Source of the DNA: Kudoa neothunni
Taxonomy: Eukaryota > Cnidaria
Direction: 5' to 3'
DNA length: 64,000 bases
NCBI GenBank assembly: GCA_964304625.1
Contig: OZ199838.1
Coordinates: forward strand, 4,464,001 to 4,528,000
How positions within the stretch are numbered: the stretch's first letter is position 1; each line of letters starts with the position of its first letter. Positions 11,169 through 23,900 of the stretch are shown here, piece after piece. The notes beneath the pieces are model-generated. The model saw only the letters and a program-made list of their open reading frames with translations, had not been told where the DNA came from and ran no database searches. Made by a program: the position numbers and the translations under genes.

Positions 11169-13331
11169 ATGATACAATTTTATTTCATATTATATTTCAT
11201 ATATAGTAATCATTTTGAGAGTTTACTGTATAACATAGAATTTTAGTTTTAAACATTGGAAATAAAAATTTGGGTAAGGCGTCCAATTTAACTGACTTCA
11301 CTCCTTACGCCGATTCGATTTTGCCATCAAATTCAACAAACGATGAAGTTTTACCTTATGATGTAAATCCAGCTGGAAACTACAGTGAAAACGACGTTAT
11401 TTTGGATAATTTAATGGAAGTCAACAGCAACATGTCGAAATCTGGAAACTTGACTTCTAAAAATGGAACTCGTATTTTAATTTATGTATATGTAGAATGA
11501 AAAATTTTGGTAGTAACCAACGTTGAAAATGATAACACGACCCAAAATTCAGCCGAGAACCCCCTAGCATCATTAAATTCTACTTACATTCAAAATGCAA
11601 CAGGAAACCCTCAGATAGAAACCAATTCTACTAACAACAACAACAACAACAACAATCCGACGACGAATCCTCAATTACTTTCTAATTCAACAGCTACCCA
11701 AAATCTGACAGAAGGATCTCAGACATCAACCAGTGCCACAATCAACCAAAATATAACAACGAACCCTCAATTATTAATCAATTCCACTACCGATTCCAAT
11801 GAAACACTCTCATCGCGTGGCAACAGTAGGAGCAGAATCCGAAGAATTTTACACCATTCGATTGAAAACCTACTTCGAAAAAAAATTAGCACCAGTCCAA
11901 AATATATATTGACCGGGGGGAAATTAAGAGACATACCTCATCCGGTTGTTATAGCAAACACAACAGTCATAGTATCATCAAATGATAACGTAAAAGAAAA
12001 GAAAAAGAATCAATTAGTTGCTAATTTATTAAAAAAACTTATCAGTAAACCAATTAAACTACCCCTCAATAGTATTTTATTTGAAAAATGGAATATTACT
12101 AAATATTTTTTAAGATGTCACTATAAGCAATAATAATACGAACCAATTTCACACAGCAAGTCTACTCAATAAAACTGTTTCTCACGTCTACAGTATTAAC
12201 ACTGAATTTTTCCAAAATTAAATTATTCAAAAAGATACTATCAATAAATTATTGGGAAATAAGAATCGCACTAAAGATTTGAATGTTTCGAATATGACTA
12301 CGGTATATTGTTTGCCAGTAACACAACTCATTTGATACTAAGAATGTAATAAAAGTTACATTTAAAAAACCAAAAAAAGTTAAGAGAATAAAGAAGAAAA
12401 GTTCTATATTGGGCGAAAAAAGATCAAAAATCCACGACGATGCTAAAAGAATTCAGCCATTAGTACAATCCCATTTATTACCTATAGTTATAATAAAAAT
12501 ATTTCTCTTTAGAGATTGATTGAATTAGAACAAAGGGTTCATAAAGCGCTGAATATGAATCTTTATACATTTCTTGCGCCACTATCGATTCTAGGACTTA
12601 CTGGCCCAACTGGAGACTTTGGAGCACCAGGACCTCAAGGATATGCTGGTCAACAAGGCAACCCCGGCCATCCTGGTTCTACAGGACCTATGGGAGAAAC
12701 TGGTAAACAAGGTAAATATAGCTTAGTTTGCGAGTGAGATTTTTTAACCCTTTAATATCAGGACATATAGGACCAATAGGTCCACCTGGAAATCCCGGAG
12801 AACCAGGTCAACGAGGGGACAAAGGACCTCCTGGCGATCAAGGCATATCTGGAGTCAATGGCATTCCAGGTAACGTCGGAGAAATGGGACCAATTGGTGA
12901 ACCAGGATACTCTAATGATGAATATATTTTTCCTGTATACAATCGCTATGTTTTTCCATCTTTGTCATATACTTTAGAATTGTACCTACATATGTGGAAA
13001 TGAAAAACACTGGGTGGAATGCAAAAAATTTGAGATTATTAATGTAATTTCGGCATTTTGGGGAAGAGAAGATGAATCAATATGTCCAAATTCTCCTTTG
13101 GGACTTAAAACTCACAAAAAATGTAGTATGGAAGGTGACACCGCGTGGAAAAAGTTATCCGACCAGTGCAGTAATAAAAACGCGTGCGAAATTATTGCAA
13201 GCAATCTTTTCTTTGATGACAATGAAAACGATGATGTTTACAAGTATGCAAAAGTATGCTATGAATGTACCATTGATGAAAGTCTAATTACCGCAAAATA
13301 TGATAAGAAAAGACGGTCCACCAGGACTTAA
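11169..13331 (+). CDS. Nematogalectin-like collagen-lectin protein
   Basis: Nine exons join in phase to 603 codons: 11169-11205, 11247-11471, 11514-12071, 12115-12192, 12235-12302, 12343-12462, 12513-12711, 12762-12934 and 12978-13331. All eight introns are GT-AG and 41-50 bp. The product has a signal peptide (MIQFYFILYFIYI), a long Asn/Thr/Ser-rich segment with many N-x-S/T sites (to about residue 300), a Lys-rich stretch, a short coiled-coil-like segment, 30 Gly-X-Y triplets and a SUEL lectin domain (HWVECKKF, FWGREDESIC, YAKVCYEC). Collagen plus SUEL in this order is known for cnidarian nematogalectin, a nematocyst wall protein. The N-terminal extension makes it far longer than the Hydra protein (about 28 kDa). 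The tail is basic (KKRRSTRT). Confidence 0.85.
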
Positions 13332-13884
13332 CATCAAACATCATGATTAATGTCTTGTTGATGGAAATACCTTAGAAATGTGAAATATAGTGACAAATAT
13401 TAGCATTGGACTTTTGTAACATTATGTTTATTAATCTTTTCGCTGTAAAGTAAAATAACATTCATTTGTCGTTTATAAACAAAGAATAATTTCTATAAAA
13501 TGGTCACCTTCCAGTATATAAAGGTGTTCTTATTAGTCCAACTTTTTTTTCGTTTTACACTTCTACTGATATTTAAAATTAGGAAAACAAAAACTACTAT
13601 AGTAACTTAATATACCTGAGCCATTTTGGTTCACTTAATTGCCAGTAGCGCTTTATAACACGAGTTACTATTATTATTATTATTATTATCAGATCCAAGA
13701 ATCTATTACATTACTTAATAAAAACTTCCATATTTCAAGACATGATTTCCTTTTGTATTTGGCGAGAAAAAATTATTTTAAGAACTAATGGCATTGTTGG
13801 CGTTAAAATGGGAATTTCCTGGTTGAGGTGTGTGTTCAATTTTATAAAGCTATTTTTTAGCTGAATACTAACTATTCCAATTAA
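13332..13884. other. Intergenic, no gene seen
   Basis: 3' flank of the nematogalectin gene. It contains a short (TTA)n run near 13,667-13,690 and no recognisable coding sequence. Confidence 0.5.
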
Positions 13885-14884
13885 CCCTCTAAGGTACACA
13901 AAAACGACTGCACTCCAACGAACTTGGGGTCATTTGGACCCCAGGTTTATATTTTACGATAGTTAATAAAAAATATTTCAAAATGCATTACGAACTTTAT
14001 GAAATTTCAACCGACAGAATTTTGAGAAAAATGTGATTCATTGAGCCAGTTACTCCTATAAAATCCTATTCGGTCGGCCTATATAACGTTTCGTAAATTT
14101 TCGTTCAAATAAATCAACAATCTTTCATACTGTAAGAAAGAAATAAACTTAAAAGAAACAAAAAATATTTGAATATCGAAGCCAATATATTTTCATTTTG
14201 AACAATGATTATACTTACTCGAATAATGAAATCAACCAAAATATCCTCACAACTAATGAATCGAATGTTTATTATTTATCATTTTGGCGGGTAAACATTA
14301 TCAGAATATATTCTTAAAGCTTGATTCCATTATTTCGATTTTTAGGAACAATATAAAACGGGGTTTTTAGTTACATTCTGATTCTTTGATTGTTAACAAG
14401 TGATGGTTAGTAGAGACATAATAAATATTACACTGTTTAATTTTAAACATCCAAAATTTATTAAACGCCTAAGAATTTGCTTTCTAAACATGCAACATCT
14501 ATCACGCTTGATTTTATCGCTCAACGAGTTTTGCGAAGTGTTTATTAGCTTTCCGAATTGACTTCGGGAGGATTAACTTTCCCAATGAATCATCTTTTTC
14601 TCAAAATTCAGCCGGTAGAAATTTCCTAAAATTTGTATGGAATTTGAAATATTTTTTATTAACTATCGTAAAATAAAAACCTGGGATCCAAAAGACCACA
14701 AGTTGGTTGGAGTGTAATTTTTTATTTCAATGCGAAATTTTGTTAATTTTGTTAAATGTTTACTAAGTTGTAAGAATCGTAATTTATTGGAAATAACAGG
14801 AATTTCAAGCGTTTCGAAAGAATAAGTAACATATAATCAATTAAACTACTCTAGGGTCCAAAAGACCCCAAGTTCGTTAGACGG
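13885..14884. mobile_element. TTAA-flanked non-autonomous piggyBac-type element
   Basis: Exactly 1000 bp between TTAA at 13,881-13,884 and TTAA at 14,885-14,888. The ends are inverted and imperfect: CCCTCTAA..CGAACTTGGGGTC on the left and CCGTCTAACGAACTTGGGGTC on the right. The left arm to about 14,070 is matched in inverse by 14,560-14,715, so the right side carries two end-like copies, an outer short one and an inner long one. Each copy includes the palindrome TTGGGGTCATTTGGACCCCAGG or a variant of it. No transposase reading frame. TTAA duplication is the piggyBac hallmark. Confidence 0.75.
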
Positions 14885-15036
14885 TTAAAATTCATTCAAA
14901 ATAGGGTTTCAAATTATGTTAAGCAAGTTATTTCTATTCAGTAAGTCATACAGCTTGAGGTTATAAATATTTTTTAAAATAGGCTAGTGATAATTTTGTC
15001 AAAATTTCATGTCTTGGTTCAATACATGGTTTATAG

Positions 15037-15535
15037 CAGGGCTTCCCGATTGGGGGGGGGGCGGGGGTTCTCGGAATACTAAAGGTCTGGAAAGCAATTA
15101 CTGATGTCCGAGACTCACACTTTGAGTCAGCGTAAAAATCCTACAACCAAGCATGCTGTATACGTAATGTGACGATTCTGAGTAATCATAATTTCGCTCG
15201 AAAACATATCATGTGCAATTCGCGCACAATCGAAGCTGAAATAAGTCCTACTAACAAGATGGCGTCTCTTTCCACAACAATGGCACATGTGGGAGGGTAT
15301 AAGATTAATTTTATCTCCATTAGTTTTGTATGTTACTAAGCGAATAACTAAATTTTAATCAATTATATTATCTTTTTATGTTTTATTTTACCAGAAAAAC
15401 AGTGTATACGACTGATTCTAGCTTTAAAAAACACGTGCGTATATTATTTACACACAATTTAGCGGAACCTCGCTATCCTTATTGCTAATCACTAGTGGCA
15501 AATTTTCAGGATTACTGAGGTTAGACTGTAATTAG
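15037..15535. repeat. hAT-like and pogo-like terminal fragments
   Basis: At 15,037 CAGGGCTTCCCGATTGGGG resembles hAT terminal repeats and runs into a G-rich tract. Around 15,470-15,530 GGAACCTCGCTATCC and, inverted, CTGAGGTTAGACTGTA resemble pogo/Tigger-type ends (CAGTNNAACCTC) enclosing about 60 bp. No transposase was seen. The rest of 14,889-15,812 has no recognisable gene. Confidence 0.35.
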
Positions 15536-15812
15536 GAAAATTCATAAGTTAGAATATCAACTTAAATAATAAAAGTATAGTTTTAAGCCGGTTTTCAATG
15601 AGATTATTATTTTTACATTTAATTAACAAGTAAAGTTGAGGCTTGAATTTCACGCGGAGAAGGTGGAACGAAAAGCAACATGAGATTACAGATATAAACT
15701 ATGTAACGAAATACCAGGCTAATAGATAATAGGAGGACGCAATTAGTTGCCAAGAAAATAAACAAATGAAAAACACTAGATTAAATTTGTAACTTAAACA
15801 AGAAAAAACGAC

Positions 15813-18615
15813 TCAATTATTATCAATAGGAAGATCTTTGTGTAAATATTTACGGCAGCCACCACTTTTATACTCGGACACAATGTTTCCAGAACCTTTA
15901 AGAATGTATTTGGTGGAGAGCAGACCTTCGATCCCAACGGGACCTCGGGCATGAATTTTGCTGGTACTGATACCTACTTCGGCGCCTACAACACAAATAT
16001 GAGGAGTGTCATATCAAATAAAAACAATTCCTATCTATTAATCAATTACCAAGCCCAAAACGGTAGCCATCAGCAAAGCGTGTACTAGCATTGACAAACA
16101 CACTGGCACTATCAACAGCATTCTTGAACAAATCTCTGTTAATTCCTAATTAATTGGATATGAGTGATGGAACAAAAGGTGATACAAGCAAGCGGATTAC
16201 TGTTATTGGTGACAATAGCATCAGTGTGTGAACTTCCGAATTCGTTTATGTGTCTGATAGCTTGTTGTACACCATTAACCAGTTCAATAGTGCATTTTTT
16301 GGTGCCATATTCATATCTAAAATCTTCAGTGACTTCGAACTCAGATCCTTGAGGTTTTGATGCCAATCTAGGTCCAGCCACAATTTCAACCTATAGAAGA
16401 AAATAAAAGCAAAATATTCAAAACACCAGTACAGACAAACAACTAAAGGGGAGAACATACGTTGTTTTTGTTAAGCTCTTCGATCAATGCATTCCATAAA
16501 CTAGTACCCAATAGACTGTTGTGCACAAGGATGGTTTCAACGGCATTGCAAGCAGCAGGATAATCACACTTTGAATCAATAGCGCATCTAACGGCCATTT
16601 GCTCGTCAGCATCCGCATCAATATAAAGATGACAAATCCCTTCCGAGTGGCCCATGACAGGAATGCCTTTGGCATTTTTCTGGATAGCTCGAACCATCTG
16701 GTTGGATCCACGAGGAATAACAAGATCAATGAATTCTGGCATTTCTAGCAACTCAGCAACTTGAATCCTTGTAACAACCTAATTGACCACAACCAATCAA
16801 ATATTTCCACCACTAGATTGCATAGAATCAACAACAAAGATCAATACCAAGCTGAATGCATTTTCACAACCATGAGTAGCCAACGACTGTTTGATAAGTT
16901 GTCCAATGTATTTGTTGGAGAAGTGAGCTTCTTTTCCACCTTTCATAAGTAGACCATTTCCAGAGATGATAGAAAGAGCGGCGACTTGTGGAGGTACATC
17001 TGGTCGACTTTCACATATGACCAATATCACACCAAGTGGCACTGTGATTTTTTCACAAACAAGATCTTCATCGATCATCTTTTTTGAGATTACTCTTCGA
17101 AGTGGATCTTTGTTGGTGGGAGTGGTAAGTTGTCTCAATCCAGCAACAAGGTCATTTATTTTCTGTTTGGTGAGTACAAGACGAGATGTGTCGAGATTTT
17201 GTTTGGTGGCAATTTCAACATCTTTCTTATTTTCTTCAATAATCTCATCGTAGTTGGATTCGATTAGATCGGCCAATGTTTTCACAATGTGGCAACGATC
17301 AGCCATAGAAAGTTGTTCGAGTTTTCGTTGACAGACTTTTACATTTTGAGCAACTTTACCCATTGACGTGCAATTGTTGGTGAATATAGTTCCAATGAGT
17401 TCACCGTTCATAATACCGGACACTGGACGATGTTCGTTCATAGCAATGCCGTTAGCAATGACCACTTTGATTCCTTTATTCATTGCCCAAACGGCGGAAT
17501 TACACTTTGATTCCATTCCTCCAGTGCCAATAGCATTCTCATCATTCTCATCAAAGCTAATATTTTCAAAATCTTCATTGGTGCATGAGCGCAAAATACG
17601 CGAATTGGCATTTTTAGGATGTGAATTGAAAACACCATCCACATCAGACAATATTATAAGTAGGTCGGCGTCAACACATTGAGCGATAAGTGCAGCTAGA
17701 CTGTCGTTGTCCTTGAGATCAAGACCGTCGATAATATTGAGTGAATTTTGGGACTCGATAATGTCACAGACAGCATCGTTGGTATTCAATATTGGAATAG
17801 TTTGAGGTAGGTCGGCGATAGTGTCGACAAGTTTGCCGATTCTGGTTCGACGGGTTTTGTTCATCATATCATCAACGGTAACCAAAAGTTGTGCGACGTC
17901 ATTGCCCAGCTTGCCGATAAAACTACCAAAAGTTTCCGTGATACATGATTGACCCACTGATGCGCTCAAACTTCGACGTAACTCTTCGTTCGATATAATC
18001 AATTTCCCTCCAACGTCACCATTCTCATTCTCATACAAATCATCTTGCTCAAACAATCGACTTCCAACCGACACAGCCCCACTACATATGAGAATGGGAC
18101 TCAATCCTGATTCCTTCAATTGTACCACCTATTATATGTATCCAATCAATTATCAATTATTACAATCATTTATACATTTACACTATCGAATTAAGACAAC
18201 AATAAAATTAAACCACTTGGATTAATATCATAGTATTTAGACAGACTACATAACAAATAGTTATCTTACTAAAGTCAAAACCGTTTGTTTGTTGCTGAGG
18301 TACGAAAATTCCGTACGGAGTGTGATACAGCCCAAGAGGCTGTACAGCACTAACAAATATCAACCCAACATGGTTTAATCTACCGTTGTCAACTTAAACT
18401 CCTCCACTATCTCAAATTAACACAATCTTAGCTTAGAATAACAGTACATCCCCTCGAAAGATTTTCACATCACTAATTAACGCTACCTGTTCCGCTACCG
18501 AAGCTATCCTCGATAAAGACACATTGTTTGTGTTCACTTTATCAGTTATCACAGCACTTCCAAGTTTTATAACAATTCTCTTTGCATCTTTGATTGTGCA
18601 CCTGCAGTCCATCAT
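15813..18615 (-). CDS. ALDH18A1: Delta-1-pyrroline-5-carboxylate synthase (P5CS)
   Basis: Bifunctional enzyme of proline/ornithine synthesis. The N-terminal glutamate 5-kinase makes glutamyl phosphate; the C-terminal gamma-glutamyl phosphate reductase makes glutamate semialdehyde. Six exons join in phase to 728 codons: 18615-18487, 18128-16848, 16778-16461, 16390-16201, 16145-16050 and 15985-15813. Introns are 55-70 bp except the first (358 bp). Kinase motifs are [28 protein letters not shown] and KDNDSLAA. Reductase motifs are [34 protein letters not shown], the catalytic Cys in [10 protein letters not shown], and [10 protein letters not shown]. The frame stays open up to 18,711 without another ATG, so the Met pair at 18,615 is the likely start; this gives no obvious mitochondrial presequence, and an upstream exon is possible. 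The human protein is 795 residues. Confidence 0.93.
18290..18365 (-). other. Double-hairpin segment in the long P5CS intron
   Basis: On the transcribed strand two adjacent stem-loops can form: TACAGCC with GGCTGTA around a 5-base loop, extended by GTG/CAC, and GTACG with CGTAC around 7 bases. They lie in the only long intron of P5CS. This could be an intronic small RNA or a small palindromic insertion. No clear snoRNA C/D or H/ACA box set was found. Confidence 0.3.
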
Positions 18616-18711
18616 CTTCCGAAGGGAGTTATGACAACCACAGTGTTTAATATCATTAATAATCGGCTTAACACCCGTGCGAAAAATATTACACTTATCA
18701 TTTGTTGTCAA

Positions 18712-20195
18712 AGATTGTGTAGAGTTGATTTATGTGGTTGTATTCGATTTGAGCGTTTTTAATTGTATGAATCGGGTTAAAATTGCATTTATTGGTCACT
18801 GTTTATCTTTGTCTGCCAAAATGGCCACGCTTTAATTGTATAATTAAATAAACATTCAAGCAAAAAAAAACTATTTATTTAGTTACAGAACGGATATATA
18901 CTTAAATGAAAACTTTTGATGCTTTAAGATTGTAAAAATGAATCAAAAATTCTATATTTAGCTAGTATCGGTTACGCATATGATAAGACGCAGGTGACAA
19001 AATCGCATCAAATCGAACCTACGCTTATTCAAATGTGTAAACCCGCCCATAAGAACACTAGATTACCAAATTAAAGTGAATGAATCACTTAAAGAATTTA
19101 ATTTAGAAGCCACCTAATTAGCTCAATTAATCTATTCAATTAAAAGATTAAAACCATATGATAATAAGTAGGTTGGTGAGTATTAATAGTTGCTAACCTA
19201 TTACTACAAATGAATTAGTCTCGTTATTTTTTTCTAACCAACCGATTCAAATCGTATCCTTATCACATTTCTTATTTGGTTCACCATAGAAACCATTTTA
19301 ATCCTTATCCGCGGTAATATACATATCAATTTTCGGTAATCACTTTAATATCCCATGCATTAACTGTAATTTTGATTTAATGTTAACTGTAATTGGGGTT
19401 TAATGATTTATTATTTATGCAAGGTATTATTTTACAATAGGTATAATTTATATTTAATTGCTATAAATAGTTAATATCGATGTGAAGAAATTAACAAGTG
19501 AATAACCTATTATAATGTTCACGGGTTTTTATCTAGGCTGAGTGCGCCGAGGGAAACCGATTATTGGCGCGTTGGATCACGCCATCATTGCTTAATAATT
19601 TGGAGGTATTTTAACTTAGTTCCAACGTGAAAAAAAGTTAAAATACGAGATTCTAACGAGTTTCAAATTCTGAAGTTGATGTCTCAGTTTAGTGGAAACT
19701 TTAAATGAACTTCGGCTTGGGTGTGGTTTTATAATACTTTGATAAAATCGTTAAATTTTGCATGGTAACACCTAAAGTTTTGCTTTATATCTGAATATTG
19801 GGATTTTCGTTAATTCATTCATCTATATATATTTTTTTGGAATCTGATAGATGTAACTGGTTTCCCAAACCAAAAGTTTATTCGCTTGATGAATTTTAAT
19901 CCCCTGAATGTAATTTTTATTGCACCTGACTCATTGTCACCCCTAACGCCTAATTCGTTGAGCCGGAAAAACATAATGCAACATATTTAAATAATACAAT
20001 TGTTTTATATATATTATCATGGTTTTCTTCGATTTAGATTTAAATGGCGATTGCAATAGTGCGTGCTATAAGATTATTTATAAACTGCACAATTTAGCAA
20101 TCAGTCTTAAAGTTAAAATCAAAGTTATGATGTCACCGGTCAGAATAATAAAAATGCATTTGATACGAGGCTCCAAGGTGTGAATAGACATATTA
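18712..20195. other. Intergenic, no gene seen
   Basis: 5' flank of P5CS and of unknown DNA beyond. All frames are broken by stops. A GC-richer patch near 19,540-19,590 (gtgcgccgagggaaacc) has no recognised identity. Confidence 0.45.
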
Positions 20196-20564
20196 CAGTG
20201 CAACCTCGGACTTCGACCATAATCCATTCTAGAAGTGTGTTCGATCTCCGAATCATTTTCTCCCATGCAGGATGATGAAAATCAGTTTAATCCGTTACCG
20301 CGCATCATTTAAATAACTATTTTTATTCTTGTTTATGCAAAAACATGCATACCGCCTGTTTGCAAAATGTAACTAATAAATATTAAATATAAAAGTTAAA
20401 TATAGGATAAAATTTTGTTGGTTGTCATGCGATAGATTGTAAAGGGTTCGCTTTCGATGACGTTCGCACAACATGATTGAGCGACTTTTCTTCTCTGTTT
20501 TTGTCCCAACTGGATTTATGCTCAATACCCTTTATACGTGTGTTCGAACTCCGAGGTTGGACTG
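20196..20564. mobile_element. pogo/Tigger-type MITE
   Basis: 369 bp bounded by inverted ends CAGTGCAACCTCGGACTTCGA and, from the right, CAGTCCAACCTCGGAGTTCGA, each flanked by a TA dinucleotide (20,194-20,195 and 20,565-20,566). A second inner match (gtgtgttcga) lies near both ends. TA duplication and CAGT..AACCTC ends are typical of pogo/Tigger elements. No transposase gene, so non-autonomous. Confidence 0.75.
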
Positions 20565-20986
20565 TATTCTATTTACTTAATTATTTCATTCAAATATTAA
20601 ACTTTAATTAAGACTGTCTATTGACCCCTCGACGGGCCATTAATCACTTTCAAAATTATATTAGGAGAGAATAAAACACTCGATTTTAAATCTAATAATA
20701 AAATGATATTAAAATAGATTAAGATAGAAAATTACTGTTTAATTCTTATTAAATTTCTTATAAATTTCATTTTTGTTATTAAGAATGGCTATGTTTTTAT
20801 AACACCAACTGATTGTTCACTCTGTCCAAACAATCGGTGCCATAGAAAACGAATAGAAAATGCTGCTTACCAAGACCAAGAGCAAAAAGGGTTTGTCTAC
20901 ATTTAAAAACCGTTGATTATATTTTTGGCGAAAAAAGGACTGACAATTTGTTAAAGATAAAACAAAATTTAAACGCTGAAAAGTAA

Positions 20987-23900
20987 TTATTTGATCTTCT
21001 GTTCTCCCACTAACGCATATAATATTCTATCCAATATCACAGTGAGAAAAACGTCCCCCATTAGAATTATGAGTACAATTGACCGAATCTAAATTTTTAG
21101 TTAACAAAATCAAAAGATTATATTTGTTGTGTACGTCTTTGCCGATGGGTACAATTTGCATATTTTCATTTAATTCTGGGATCCATTCAAATAGAACAAC
21201 AATAACAAATAGGTAAGTTGCTAGAATAGAATTTCTAAGTTTCTTGTGTTTCCAAAAACTTTTCATAAATGGTCTTCCCTACGTATTTTAGACAAAATCT
21301 GAAAATGTAAGAATATAATAACTCTTACATGATAGTTGACGGCAAAAGTAGTCACTTGAAGCACAATGGTTGTAATAAACATGACTGAATTGAGAATGTT
21401 TGGTTCAAACTTAGAATCAATGTCAAACTTGAGGCTAATATATAATTAAAAAATAGCAACGTTCTAATATAAATTAAATATATTAAACAAATTTTTTATA
21501 ATGAAACGACAGTAGTTACCTTTTGTAAACAGAATAAAGCGCATAATGAGATATCAACAGCATAGAACCCAAATGCACCATTGATTGTAATGTAACTGAC
21601 AAAATCATGTAAACATTGAAGATATTATACAAGGGAATATTCTGTGTGAGACGTGGAGCGGTCTAATGCCATAGATAAAATTAGTCAACTGTATATGCAC
21701 ATGTAATGCATAAGATAGAACACAAAAACAATACTTCAGTATTGGAAACAAAGAAAAAACTGAAGGTCACTATCAATGCATGCATTGTTGATTGATAATC
21801 TCCCATTCGAATACCATGGCTATAATGGACACTCTGCGAATAGGCAGAAATCAGCGAATTTATAGCAAGGATTCTGAACATTTGAAGGGTTGTAACAAGG
21901 GTACATCGACCTTGATTGATAATATCACAAACAGATGTCAATTTTCCAGATTTGAGGGTGAATGGAGCAGCTATAGATGCATCTCCTAATTTGACTAATG
22001 AACCACTAGCCAACTGTTCCTTTTCGATGGCCTCCAAAGCTTCTTTTAATGTTTTTGGAGCAAATGGTTTGGGTTGATTTTTTGTAGGTGATTCAGCCTC
22101 ATTAGATGCCAACGAGGACTGGTTGACTTTTGGTTGATTTTTGTTTCGATGCAGAGTTGGTCTTTTGCTTACTGAATTGGAAGAATAATCAAGCCCCATT
22201 TTGGGTTTCACATAAGTATTCGAAGAAGCTGCACTATGAATAACAGTATTGTTGTTCAACATAGCGACACCCACACACGATTGTCTTAGTGCACCCATAT
22301 CATTGGTACCATCGCCGCACATCAATGTAGAGTAATTGAGTGTTTTGAAAAGCTTGATGATAATTTCTTTTTCTTCAGGATCAACCCGAGCCCAAACAAC
22401 TACTCTTAAAATATTTGATTTTAACCATTCAAAGTGAATGGGATTATTCAATAGGAATCTCAATCCATCACCACACACACATAGAACACTATCACCAGGC
22501 AATTCAGTCTGTGTTGATTCGAATGGAATAAGTGGGGGAGATTTAACTTGAGATAGCTGTTGACAAGTAAAAACTTCCCAGTGAAATTGTTTTGCATTTT
22601 CCTCGATCGAAGTTTTACTCAACATGTAGATTTGTTGATTTTCAGCAATCATCTTGGTAGCTTGTGCCACATAACAAGCCGTCAAAGGATTATCACCAGT
22701 TATCATGGTGACTCTGTGACCAGAATACTTGATCTCATTGATACTACTAGCAGCATCAGGTTTGAGATGGCATCTCGCTACCAGAAATCCAGTGAATATG
22801 ATATCTGTTTCAGAGTCATCTCTATTGGCAAGGTGAATAATGTCAGACTTGAAATCAGGCAAATATTTGTATCCAAGAGCCAGAACGCGATATCCACGCT
22901 TGGTGAGCGATTTGTACACTTCCTCAAAGTTGGATGGTGGATTTTTTATCTACATTATAAATAAGATATTATCAATACTTGCAATTGATTCAAAATTAAC
23001 ACACGTCTTTTTTAATTCATGATCGGATAAACGTTTATGTTGATTACAAAATTTTACATGCAATTTAAATCAATTAAGAAATTTTCCAATTCAGCCAAAA
23101 TTATTCTTTTGATTTTTGAAGTCGATAGTAAGAGTCGAATTATCCTATTTAGTGTTTTTAATATTTGGAAATGACATCTTTTCTATTGATGACTTTAACA
23201 ACTTAGTTATTATATTTTGAATATAAAATTCAATTATACATCCAACTCGAAATAATATGTTAATTTTTAACTATTAATAGATTAATCCTTTAAAATAATT
23301 TTAAAAAAAATATTAGTAAGTAAACTCCCCTAAAAATCATCACAAATTGGCGCAGTTGTATGGACCCAGCTAAGCGTAATTTTCTCTTATTGGAACGTAA
23401 ATAGAGTAAGGTCAAGATATTGTGCATAAATCGGGACCTGAGCTGTTACTGCCAATATCAAGTTTGCGCGTACACGGGACAATAAATTCTTCATCTTTTA
23501 ATGAAAAAATATCTTTTTTTCTGTATTATTTAAGTAAGAATGCGAAGAATATCGATATAAAAGTATAATAACTGTTCTTTCTATAGTGAACTTTTGATCA
23601 TCATTTTTATAATATCAAGAAGATAGTTGAAGATATTCAACCGTTTTTTGGATCGTAATATTTAGCTGGAAAATCATCAATTCTTTTTGAACAGCTGGTC
23701 TCTTGGAATTTATAAATAACACTATATTGAAATTTTCTTTTGCAAATTGAACAGTTTATAATGTAAGGACAGATTTTTTGATTGTTGCAGCTCTTTTTAA
23801 TTTTATTCAACCTTTATTTCAGATGTTCGTTGAGTCTACCGTCCACAAAAAGGACAGTCGTGTCCTTATTTAATGTCTCATTTATCATATTTACTTATTG

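Noticed and set aside
16164-17682. Open stretches of 60-100 codons on the plus strand across P5CS
   Set aside because: They are antisense shadows of P5CS exons, which show full conservation of enzyme motifs on the minus strand.
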